Part shown: positions 1 through 9,510 of the stretch, one piece after another
Layout of the letters: every line of letters begins with the position of its first letter
Position numbering within the stretch: position 1 is the stretch's first letter
Origin: Amphiura filiformis
Taxonomy: Eukaryota; Echinodermata; Ophiuroidea; Amphilepidida; Amphiuridae
DNA: 64,000 nucleotides
Direction of reading: 5' to 3'
Assembly (NCBI RefSeq): GCF_039555335.1
Contig: NC_092636.1
Coordinates: forward strand, 279,501-343,500
The notes under the pieces: generated by a model
What the model was told of the DNA's origin: nothing
What the model saw: the letters and a program-made list of their open reading frames with translations, nothing else
Databases searched by the model: none
Program-made: the position numbers and the translations under genes

Positions 1-68
1 AAACTAACAGAGAGCTTGTAGTAATGTATTTTTACACGAATCAAATTATCTTACTTTATTGCTTGCTT

Positions 69-110
69 AAAGGGGCATTTCGTGATCTTTTGAGATTTTT
101 ATACAACTGG
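69..110 (+). repeat. Left-end-like fragment of a TTAA-type MITE
   Basis: TTAA followed by AGGGGCATTTCGTGAT resembles the left terminus of the complete TTAA-flanked element at 7791-8150 (AGGCCCATTCAGTGAT). No matching right end was found, so this is at best a related fragment. Confidence 0.3.
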
Positions 111-200
111 AAACCTCTGGCTACATAGGCCAGGATAGGATCACAACATACTGCTTTTATTAAATATTAACATTAGTTGATGAATCTGATTTACTTGCAG

Positions 201-367
201 GAGCTGTGTTCATCGGCTTCAGTGCCATCATTGTATTTGCTGGAGATCAATTACTGCATCATGAAGCATGGCCTGTATTCACCATTGGCTTATTAAGTAG
301 CTTCATCTTTCTGTTGATATTAATTATATGGCGTCAGCCTCAGAATCAGACAGACATTGTTTTCAAG
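201..367 (+). CDS. Cationic amino-acid transporter (SLC7/CAT family), third-last coding exon
   Basis: The exon encodes a hydrophobic segment (AVFIGFSAIIVFAGDQ..., then a second membrane span LLSSFIFLLILIIW) ending in TDIVFK. It resembles the C-terminal part of CAT/SLC7A1-4 permeases, plasma-membrane carriers of arginine and lysine. It follows a polypyrimidine-poor acceptor (ttacttgcag) and begins two bases into a codon. It ends at a codon boundary at AAG followed by gcaagt, so its donor is GC rather than GT. The next exon begins VPLVPFIPA, which continues the CAT-family FKVPLxPxxP motif exactly, and this fixes the splice. Upstream exons are outside the window. Which SLC7 paralogue it is cannot be told from this part. 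Confidence 0.85.
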
Positions 368-392
368 GCAAGTGAAATGTTTGTCTTATAAG

Positions 393-599
393 CCAGAGCA
401 GTTCTCTGGGGAGAACCAAACCTACCTGGTTATCAAATTAATCAGTGACAAGGTTATTTCTGAATTTGACAGGTGCTAATTGATGCAATAATCAATTAAA
501 TTAAAATATCAATTAGCACCAGTCAAATTCAGAGATAATCTTATCACTGATAATTTGATAACCAGGCAGGTTTGGTTCACCCTAGAAGAACTGCTCTGG
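393..599. mobile_element. Palindromic MITE in transporter intron
   Basis: The arms CCAGAGCAGTTCT...  and ...AGAACTGCTCTGG (393-405 and 587-599) continue inward as a near-complete 207-bp hairpin. Segments such as CTGGTTATCAAATTA/TAATTTGATAACCAG pair along the whole length around a short AT-rich centre. It starts 25 bp after the GC splice donor. No target duplication is clear. Confidence 0.75.
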
Positions 600-1029
600 T
601 GGGGCTTCCCTCTTTAAAGCCTTAATATATGATTGCAGTCAAATTTTAATTTGGTTATTAGCCAAATATTATAAAACATTATAAGTATCAACTGTCAGGA
701 AAAGTTTTCTGGTCATTTTATGCCAAACTTAGAAGGTAAAATGAAAGAAAACTCATCTTAACCCCGTAACTGTGGTGTTCTATGGGGCATTTAAAGTTAT
801 AATTTATGACTTTTAATTCAAACTTGCTGTGTTGTCCTAAAAACACAAGAAAACAACAATATTGGCCAAATCTAATTAAGTAGAAGTTGGGACATGTGTA
901 AATATTACAAATATGCCAAAAAAATCATGTTTGAGAAAAATTGACCCAACTCATTTTAAAAGATCGTACAATCCTGGCGTATATTTTGTCTTTAATTAGA
1001 TCATCAATGGGATAATGGGCAAGAATACA

Positions 1030-1480
1030 GAATCATTTGACCATTCCAGTTAAAATCCATATACCCTGTATTAGAAGACATATTATTGCAGCACCATTTG
1101 GCTATTCCAGTTAAATTGATATACCCCGTGTGGAAGACATGACCTTAGTCTCCTATATACATAGTTATGGTTCTTCACAATACCCTCAAAACAACTGATG
1201 TTTAATTCACTTATCAAATTTGGCTATTCAATTTAAAATCCACACTACTCCTGTGGAAGATTTTGGAAATAACTTCCACAAGGGGAGTATGAATTTCAAA
1301 TGGAATCAACACATTAGCAGCTCCAATTGAAACTCACTCTCCCTCAAGGGAAGGTTCAGGTTGAATCTTTCTCAGAGGGTGTATGGAATCCAAATGGAGC
1401 CGCCTAATGTGCTCATTGCATTTGAAATCATATTCCCTGTAGAAGATATTTCCAAAATCTTTCACAGGGGGTTAGACTAT
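1030..1480. repeat. Cluster of dispersed 'TTTGAAATCC / CTGTGGAAGAT' repeats
   Basis: There are several tandem and inverted partial copies of a repeat with the consensus pieces GGCTATTCCA, TTTGAAATCCA and CCCTGTGGAAGA, plus their complements such as TCTTTCACAGGGG. The same family recurs at 3480-3690, 4280-4400, 4790-4850 and 16070-16350. It looks like a short foldback family, with no coding capacity seen. The rest of the intron (605-2330) holds nothing else I can support. Confidence 0.6.
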
Positions 1481-2332
1481 GCCATAGTTGAACTTTGATA
1501 AATTTAAAAAAATATTGTTTTTATTAATCATGATGAACGCATTCTGTTGAACTCAAAATTATACTGATGTTTATTAAAATGAATGTGTTCAATAGAAAAA
1601 TGGTCACAAAGAGTTTATAAAATAGTGACAGTAAAAGTAAAGTACACGTAGGCCTATGTTATTGAATGCAACATATCTTGCATATCTCACTTCAATACTG
1701 AACAAACTGTGTAGTTTTGTATGATGTAGTTAATGGTAATGGCACGTGCCCGGAGGATTTAAACCATAATGAGATCTGGGCGACTAATCAGAAGCCAGAT
1801 CCATTTAAAGATGCATTACATCATCGCCAATTTTAGTAGACCAGAAATCCGACAATCTCATCCATAGATAACCGTGTTAAGCAAGTTAACCGTAATCCAA
1901 AGTAAGTAGTCCACTTGGGATGCTAACAAACAGAGGGAGTATTAAATGTAATAGGCAGAGTATGCAAAATGGGCAAGTGGACTACGGAGAAGTCTAAGGG
2001 AGTGTGGATTTGAAATGGAAAAGCCCATATTGGCAACAAGAAATACCATAATCATCTTCATTTCTTTTCTTTGTCTTTAAATTTAATACAAATTCAATTT
2101 TAAATACACACATTAACAGATTTACAAATTGGCATATTACCATGCATCTGTACACGGACTCAAATATATCAGCTAATACTTACCAGTTTTAACTGGTTCT
2201 AATTCTAATGATTTAAAATTCTAAATAATTAAAAGTCATTAGAAGATATTCATAATAATATTTGATGTTGTTTCTTATTATCAATTTATAAACATCAAGC
2301 AAGATGTAGGCCACTCCTTGAAACAAGCAATA

Positions 2333-2554
2333 TACCGTATTTCCTCCAATAGTCGCCCCTAGACTTCCGGTTCACTTATGGGTTTACAACCAGATTTTTG
2401 CCAATTACCGATGTCATTAGCGACAAGGTGTGCACCTTGGTAAGCTTACTACACAAGATAGCATGGAAATATCAACATTTTTTTTAAACATCTTGGTTGA
2501 AAAAAGTGGTAGGGGCATTAAATTGAAGGGGCGACTATTCAAGGAAATACAGTA
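2333..2554. mobile_element. MITE with 28-bp TIRs (TACCGTATTTCC... type)
   Basis: The termini TACCGTATTTCCTCCAATAG (2333 onward) and CTATTCAAGGAAATACAGTA (to 2554) are inverted copies with few mismatches, and CGCCCCT/AGGGGCG continue inward. The element is 222 bp and sits in the transporter intron. A TA target duplication is possible but cannot be separated from the TIR ends. Confidence 0.7.
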
Positions 2555-2595
2555 TCTCTGTTCAGAGATATTGTGTTATCTCTCTGTTTAGCTTT

Positions 2596-2725
2596 AGACT
2601 TGTAACGACTCAACTCAAATGACGACTCGGACTCGACTCAACATTTTAGGACTTGTGACTCAAGTCGAGTCCCAAATCACAAATGACTCACACTCAAGCT
2701 TTAGGACTCAAGTCTCATATCCCAA
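2596..2725. repeat. Degenerate GACTC-rich repeat
   Basis: GACTC/GAGTC pentamers recur irregularly (ACGACTCAACTC, GACTCGGACTCGACTC, CAAGTCGAGTCCC, GGACTCAAGTCTC) in both orientations. It is low-complexity satellite-like sequence with no open frame of interest. Confidence 0.5.
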
Positions 2726-3031
2726 TTGAAATGCCACTCCTCCAAGTCAGAACTCTTCCAGTTAAAACCCCCAAATGAAGACAAATTCCACTTTTTACAG
2801 CAATTTTGCACAAAATTTGTTGATTTTGCCTCCCCCAATTTTTTTTTTTTTTTTTAATTCATGCCCCTGAAAAAAATTCCCGGCACTGCCACTGTTGACT
2901 ACAAGTCTGTTATGTTTGCTAACTTGTACATGTATCTTACATACAATATGCTTACTTTTATCATAAATTTTTTATCCTAGACTCACAACATAATGCTTTC
3001 TAATGATATCCTTTTTTGTGTGTGATTTCAG

Positions 3032-3140
3032 GTGCCTCTTGTGCCATTTATACCTGCCGCTAGTCTATTTGTTAATATATATCTAATGGTACAAATGGAT
3101 GGCTCAACATGGGTTACATATGTTGGATTCATGGTAGTAG
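3032..3140 (+). CDS. Cationic amino-acid transporter (SLC7/CAT family), second-last coding exon
   Basis: The reading frame VPLVPFIPAASLFVNIYLMVQ...DGSTWVTYVGFMVVG is a recognisable block of CAT transporters (family pattern VPLLPxLPxxSIxVNxYLMMQLxxxTWxRFxxWMxxG) and forms one transmembrane span plus the following loop. The acceptor is tgatttcag and the donor is gtaggt. The exon runs from phase 0 to phase 1, compatible with both neighbours. It is too short for a simple ORF search. It lies about 2.7 kb downstream of the preceding exon, across an intron that contains MITEs. Confidence 0.88.
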
Positions 3141-3479
3141 GTAGGTAACATTCAGGCCAGTTTTTCAGCTTCTTTTTTTCTTAACAATTGAATACATGAA
3201 TACAAAACCCACCCAAGTCCATACTTTGGCCAAATTGAGTTAAGAATGGGAAATTGTTGCTTATACATGTACATAGGCCTATCATGTATAAAAGTTGAAC
3301 CAAAATCCACCCTCTATGTGCATCTATTGAGCACTTAAAATCCAGCATGTATGTATACCCAGTATGTATGATCCACATTTTGTTTTTCACTTTCCATGGA
3401 GTTGGGTGGGTTATGTATTCAGGTGCTCCATTGCAAGTTTATGGGGCACTAATTCTAGAAAGTTACTGTACGAATGACA

Positions 3480-3690
3480 ACATTCACTTTGGGTTATTCC
3501 ATCTGAAATCCATACATCTTCTATGGAAGACACAACCTCAATCTCACACACATGGAGTGTTAATTTCAAATGGGGTTACCTGCATGGGTGACTCCAGTTG
3601 AAATCTAAACTCCTTGTGTGGGAGATTAAGGTCTTGACTTCCACAGAGGAAATGGATTTCAAGTGGATTAGCCTATCACTCATTTGTATT
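3480..3690. repeat. Copy of the dispersed foldback repeat in transporter intron
   Basis: TTATTCCATCTGAAATCCAT and CTATGGAAGACACAACC are followed by complementary segments (GGAGTGTTAATTTCAAATGG, then CCAGTTGAAATC and CTTCCACAGAGG). This is the same family as at 1030-1480. Confidence 0.55.
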
Positions 3691-4030
3691 TTGTATTCAC
3701 CTGGTAGCAAAGTTACCCCACCAATGGTATACTGATGGGTGTTATTTGACAGGGGAGGGCAGGGTATCCACACAGCTCTTACTAAGCAGACCAGCACATC
3801 CTACAAACCTGTTTCAGTCCAAAATTTCATTTTATTACAGAGGGATGGGTGGGGTTAGCAAGCTTGTAAATCAATATATTGGACTATTTATAGGACTAAT
3901 GGAAGGGGCATCAAATCACCGCTTTTCCCTTAATTGAAGTCCTGATTTGCTGTGTATCTTGAAGATTCCAAGAAGCCCGTCAAAACTCAAAATAATTTCA
4001 CACTCATACTTTTTCTTATCTTGCTTTCAG

Positions 4031-4272
4031 GCCTTTTGATCTATTTATTCTATGGCATATGGCACAGTAAAGAAAGGCGACTGTACTCATCAGAAGATGA
4101 AATAGCAATGAAGGCAGAGAGCAAACCTATTCTAGCTAAAGGAAAGAGCAGTATGAAGAAAGCTCGCGTCGCCAAAGAAGCACAAATTGTGGATGGGATA
4201 GACAGTGCCAAACCATTCTATTGGGAGATTGAAGTTCCGACTTCTACCTCCCACCATGAGACAACAGCATAG
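4031..4272 (+). CDS. Cationic amino-acid transporter (SLC7/CAT family), last coding exon
   Basis: After the acceptor ttgctttcag the frame reads GLLIYLFYGIWHSKERR, the final membrane span and the conserved YGIxHS of CAT proteins. A charged cytoplasmic tail of about 65 residues follows and ends at TAG (4270-4272). The tail is lysine/serine rich, as is common in CATs, and is not conserved enough to choose a paralogue. The first two bases complete the glycine codon begun in the previous exon. The 3' UTR should follow. It starts within about 20 bases with a copy of the dispersed 'TTTGAAATCCA / CTGTGGAAGAT' repeat, so the transcript probably carries that repeat. Confidence 0.9.
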
Positions 4273-4860
4273 ATAAATCTTAAAATCCACACTCTACAAA
4301 TGTGAAAGATTTTGGAAATATCTTTCACAGGGGAGAATGAATTTCAGATAGAATGAACACTTTAGGCTGCTCCATTTGAAACTCACCCTCCCTCTGTTTA
4401 AGATTTGGGTTAAAGGTCAGGTCTATTGCAAAAACAAGTTTATCTCTATTCGAAGAGAATAATTATTACATTACAAGTTGGCACTTTTTGCAATTTTTTT
4501 ATGCGTATTTCTCCTGAAAAAGGAGAAATTGTGTGGGTAAAGTTCAGCCTCGTATGTGTTCTTCCCCGCTTGAAGCGCATATGTTCTCCCCCCGCTTTGA
4601 TGACGAGATAAATGAAGCGGACACTATATCATGCTATCATCATACAATCACAATTACTTTGACAAGTTTGGCATTAGCAACAATGAGTTGTACTATCATT
4701 TACCATAACAATGCTGCATAACAATATGCAGACTATTGTCCTCATTTCGCAAACAAAGCCAGTATTGTTACTATGCTCCCCAGTGGAAGGTATTTAACAA
4801 ATCATCCACAGGTGTAGTGTGGAATTTGAATGGAGCAACCGATTCATCTGATTGAATATT
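4273..4860. repeat. 3' UTR/flank with dispersed repeat copies
   Basis: Immediately after the transporter stop codon the pieces AAAATCCACACTC, GTGAAAGATTTTGGAAATAT and CTTTCACAGGGG belong to the dispersed foldback family. A further partial copy lies near 4790-4850. From 4860 to about 6340 I see only AT-rich intergenic sequence and a GGGGAGGGGAAGGG purine run near 5265. No gene is supported there. Confidence 0.5.
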
Positions 4861-6344
4861 TACAAGGCTGTTCACTACAAGTCTCCATGTAAAATGTACA
4901 TGTACTTTATATTCGCACAAAAACTGTAACTCTCTTTGTTTATTTGCCAGTTGTACACCTCTTTTATTTTACAAGACTACAAAATGAAACTACAATCTGT
5001 GAAAACATGTTGCATAACCAAACCTATTTCCCAGTGGCATAGCGCTAGAGACACATGCCCACCCCCAATTGACCTAAAAATTTAGAAAATCCCACAGGAA
5101 AATTGCCGAAATATGACTTGTGCTCCCCCGATCAGATCTTGTGCCCTCCATATGATGACCCATGCTACATCACTGCTATTTGCCTGCAATGTGCCCCTCC
5201 TCCTTTAGCAATTTTAATGTGGACTATGTCACTTGCATTTTCCGGTCTTCTTCCCTAAAGATAGGGGAGGGGAAGGGAAATGGAGAAGGGAAGCATGCAG
5301 TTTTAAATGTCTATAATTTTAGGGCCCCAATGGTTTGCACTGCAGCATGGATGATGTTCAACAAATTAAATTGGTTTTGCAACAAATTATTTGGCAGAAC
5401 ATAGTTTAGAATATAATCTTTTTAAAATTGGGGGGTTGCCCTCACTGAAAATGGAAAATGGGTGGTGGGTATGTGCACCCACTGACCCCTTAAATTACTA
5501 GAATGTTGTAATTTCCCCACCAAATTTGTCTATTTAGACTACTTTTTCAGACTTTTGTGTATTTCCGTACTGTTATGGACCCATAATTGTCCAAGTCTCA
5601 TTGAATTACCCCCAAGCTTAGAAGCTTCTCATCCAATGACCCATTCTTGGCATCAAATTTCTCACCAAAAGACCCCTATACTAGTTTTGAATTACTGTCC
5701 CTGCATCCTTGTTACTTTGAAAGTACCCCCCTTAAAAAACAAAGAAACAGTCATTTAATAATAGCTTTAAATACTTTCTCTCTCTCTCTGAAATTTATGT
5801 GTAATGTTACTACAAATCTTCAACAGTAAACTGAAATAGTTGGGACACCGATAGAAAACCTCATTTGTCATTTGGTTGTATTTCTGTATTTGTTTAGAAT
5901 GCACTGAAATGCCATTTTTTCAGTACCTAGACAGGGTGGGTCAAAATTATCAGTACAAAGCTTAACATTTTTTTCTGTCATCTTGGAACACCCTGAATAC
6001 AAATTTTAACATAATCTGATGGTGCAGTGTCTTTTTTATTTTGCTAAAATCATGTAAATTCAGCTGAGTCTTGGGCCAAATTTATTAATTTTGGCTGCAC
6101 ATTTTTAGAAAATATGTTTGCAAAACATCTTCAAATTTTGGTGAAATTTTTGGGTAATTTTAGCCTCCAGAAAAAAGAAAAGAAAAAACACAGACCGAAC
6201 GATCCTACTTGAAAGGTCTGTACGCCCATAAAACATGGTGGTATTTTTTCCCCTTATTGACAGTGTAGAGCAAGCATGATTGAACGCGGTTCTTCACTGT
6301 TACACCATGCTTTCTGATGTCAGTGATTGATTTTTGATTTGATT

Positions 6345-6674
6345 TGTTCAGGATAGGTTGGGAACAGTCAGGGGTTAACACCCTACTCTCTTCGAAACTG
6401 GCTGCGAGACACATGTACAGGTATGACTCTCTGCACACGGGACCGATGACTTAACGTCCCCTCCGAAGGATGGAGTACTTTCATGTGTTCATTTACCAAA
6501 TTCTAAATGAACCATGGGGAGAGCGGAAGTCTGAATTTAATCTACAGAAGTTCCCAATTAATTTCAGATTTTTTTTCCAAGTCAATATCCCAGCAAATCA
6601 CCACCGCCGGGAATCGAACCCGGGACCTCATGCACTAAAGGCAAGTACTCTAACCATTGTGCCACGCTCTCCCC
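6345..6674 (-). mobile_element. tRNA-derived SINE
   Basis: Read on -, 6674-6602 resembles a tRNA gene. An A-box-like GTGGCACAATGGTTAGAG and a perfect B box GGTTCGATTCC (within CCCGGGTTCGATTCCCGG) are correctly spaced, but the acceptor stem does not pair well. A body of about 250 bp follows with GGACGTTAAG...GGTCCCGTGTGCAG, a stretch of the type found in conserved central domains of invertebrate SINEs, and an AATCAA-rich tail near 6345. Promoter, body and simple tail support a Pol III retroposon. The exact family is not identified. Confidence 0.7.
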
Positions 6675-7790
6675 TTATATTGACAGTATCTACAATAGCC
6701 ACACACTAGAACTGGCTCAGTTCCCTCTGATTGTGATGCCCCGATTGCGAGAGCGGAGGTGAGCGCAAAGTACAAGAGGAGTTGGAGTTGGAGTGTCATT
6801 ATTGGTAACAGTACTGCGCACGGAGCTAGTTCTAGCCACACACATAAAAAATGAATTCCAATATTTAACATCTTTTCTACATTGCTTTTTCTTCCACAAA
6901 CCATATCAGCAGACAATAGCCTAGTCATGGTGTATATTGTGTCTACAACTGCCTTACAGAAACAATAATTATTGTTATGTTGTGGCGATATATTATTTTA
7001 TATCCCGTGCCTTCTATTTTAATTTATTTATTTATTCAAAATTATGGTGTCATTCACCCCGAGTGAGATCACTCTCTCGTATCCCCGCTCGTATCATTTC
7101 GATTAGACTATCGTTAAACGTCACAATGGTCTTTTGTGAACGAATGTCTTGTGGACGACGCAAACTGAGAATGAATTGTAGTCTGTGGCAATCACTCAGA
7201 AGGTTAACACCTCTCCATAAACTCTCCGTAAAGGCCAAGATTTGAACACAACTTAGTTTAGGGCGAGAACAATTCTCGCTAATTATTACTTGATAATGGA
7301 GTTTGTTCTACTCCTAGTTCACTTGTTAGTTTCAATATAAAGTTTCATACCGAATGAAGAAGATGTAGTAAGTAATAAATATAATTTAAATATCCGTAAA
7401 TTGTGGTTGTGATTGTCTTCATGTTTGTGTGATAATATTCGTGCTTGGCTGATTCTAAAAGCCTAAATAAGTCCCTGGTTGAACCTCTGGTTCTATGAAG
7501 AACTTTATATTAGCGCCCCTACTCATGCCAAATCAACGATGAAGAGACGATAAACCGAATACCAATCTGATGGACTTGCCGAGACGAGTGAACCAAGACG
7601 CATCTACCAAGCCGTGTGATTATTCCCTGGTACCTACCTCGCAGGCTAAAATATTTAGCGAGTCCTATTCCCAAAGTTCTTTATTAGAGTATGTACATGG
7701 TATACTCTTACTATACTTTTGTTTCTAAATTGCACTTCTAAATCTTCAAGATTGACTATGTGTCTACACATAAACATCTAATCCACTTAA

Positions 7791-8150
7791 AGGCCCATTC
7801 AGTGATCCCAGCGCAATGTAAACAAATTACAATTGTTTATAAATTGCTTAAACATTAAGGATAAGTCATTCAAATTGTCATTTGGTATTTTTTAAATGAC
7901 AAATTTGGCAAAAACAAAGAAAACAGCAGTACTGATGAAGATGAAGCCTTATTCAAATACATGTAGCCAAGATACTGTCAGTATCTAAATTACAGATTCG
8001 TATAAAATGTCTTATTTTGTTAAATACAAGGCTTTCGGCTGAACCACTCGCAGGCTATGTTAGCACATCTATGACAATGACAAAGGTACCAAAATCTGAA
8101 TTTTTATGATTTTTACGATCGTCCGGATGAGCAAATCACTGAATGGGCCT
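7791..8150. mobile_element. TTAA-flanked MITE (360 bp)
   Basis: Inverted ends AGGCCCATTCAGTGAT and ATCACTGAATGGGCCT are perfect over 16 bp and are directly flanked by TTAA on both sides (7787-7790 and 8151-8154). TTAA duplication is typical of piggyBac- and Kolobok-type transposons. There is no internal ORF. The neighbouring stretches 6675-7786 and 8155-8848 contain nothing I can support as genes. Confidence 0.8.
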
Positions 8151-8848
8151 TTAAATTAGGTCATCATAGGCTATTTCAAGCCATTGCCTTACTGGAGAAT
8201 ATAGCCAGAATTTCAGTGTGATATGAGGGGGCAAAGACAAATTTTTATCCCCATTTGTCCCATTTTTAGTCATTTTAAGGCAGCTGTGTACTCTCAGACA
8301 TGCATGTAATAAAAGTGCCATAACTTTGTAATTATTCACGCAAGACATATAAAAGTATACATTTTTATAAAGGCAATACATCAATAAATCTCAATATAAA
8401 TACAGATTTGGTCCAAAAACAACAATTATGAAGAAAATCACAAAAAAGTGAATTTTTGGCAATTTTTGTTTTGTTTTTTTCTTAATTTTGAGGCACCATT
8501 CCAAAAACGTTTTTTTGTTTTTTTTGTTCATAATGGCCTTATTTTTTGAGATATTGACCATATAAGGCATCAAAATGAACTTTTTAAAATTCCCAAACGC
8601 CTATTTGCAAAAAATGATGCCTAAAATAGGAAATAGACCAAAATATAAAAAAATGAGAAAACCGTGTCTTAAGTCGATCATGCTTTTTATAATGAGCATA
8701 ATTGCTTATCTATATATAGATGATGTATTTTGACCATTTTACTGAGAAAATGAACATTGAAATAAAGGCCGTTGAAGGTTAAAGTGGTCACATTTTGCAC
8801 GAAGCTCACATTGTCAATGTTTGGAACTGATTACAAACCATCATAATT

Positions 8849-9493
8849 ATGGATATTCTTTTCCGATTTGCCTTGAGTGTCTCCTCACTCTACTACGTGT
8901 GGGTCATATGTGTATCCCCTACATGCTCTACCAATCTACCATTTGAGACCTTTGAGAACAATGCTTCTTTCAATAATGAGCCACAGTTTGACAAAGCCCA
9001 AGATAGCTTTAACCACCAGTTATCACTGGCTCATTATACTAGATCCAAAGAGCATAACTATCAGGCCAGGGCTTGATGAAGTCCAACTTAAATGGTTTAC
9101 GCACACATCAAACAATCATATTAATTCTTATCCTAAGTGGTGTTGAGCCCAACCCAGGCCCAGAGTATCTGTGCCGAATTTGTGATCACGAAGTTGAAGA
9201 TGGGCATGTAGCCATACAATGTGACACCTGTGATGTTTGGTATCATAAAGACTGCCATTATCTCAGACCAAATTTACCAGCTGTATGTGCGTCATCCAAA
9301 TTTGTCTTGGCTCTGCAACAAATGTGGAATGCCCAACATTGGTTCTGCATTCTTCAACAGTGATCAGTTTTCTAGTCATAATTCCTTTGAAGCATTAACT
9401 GACGAATCTGAACTTAATATAAGTAGCAATTTTGTTCCTCAAGACACTTCTACTCCAACAAAATCTAATGATCGAGATCCAAACCGTCACTGA
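8849..9493 (+). pseudogene. LINE ORF, 2A-like plus PHD-finger part
   Basis: The frame opens at 8849 with a hydrophobic stretch, shifts near 9075, and then reads LILILSGVEPNPGP (2A-like, 9118-9162). This is followed at once by a C4HC3 PHD-type finger: CRICDHEV...CDTCDVWYHKDC, and then, after a second frameshift near 9290, WLCNKCG. The metal ligands C-x2-C, C-x2-C, H-x2-C and C-x2-C are all present once the two frames are read together. PHD-type fingers are known in ORF1 regions of CR1-group LINEs, where they probably act in RNA or chromatin contact. At least two frameshifts make it a pseudogene. Confidence 0.75.
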
Positions 9494-9510
9494 AAACAAA
9501 GAAACGTAGC

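Noticed and set aside
6602..6674. Functional tRNA gene on -
   Set aside because: The B box is perfect but the acceptor stem is poor and a SINE body follows directly.
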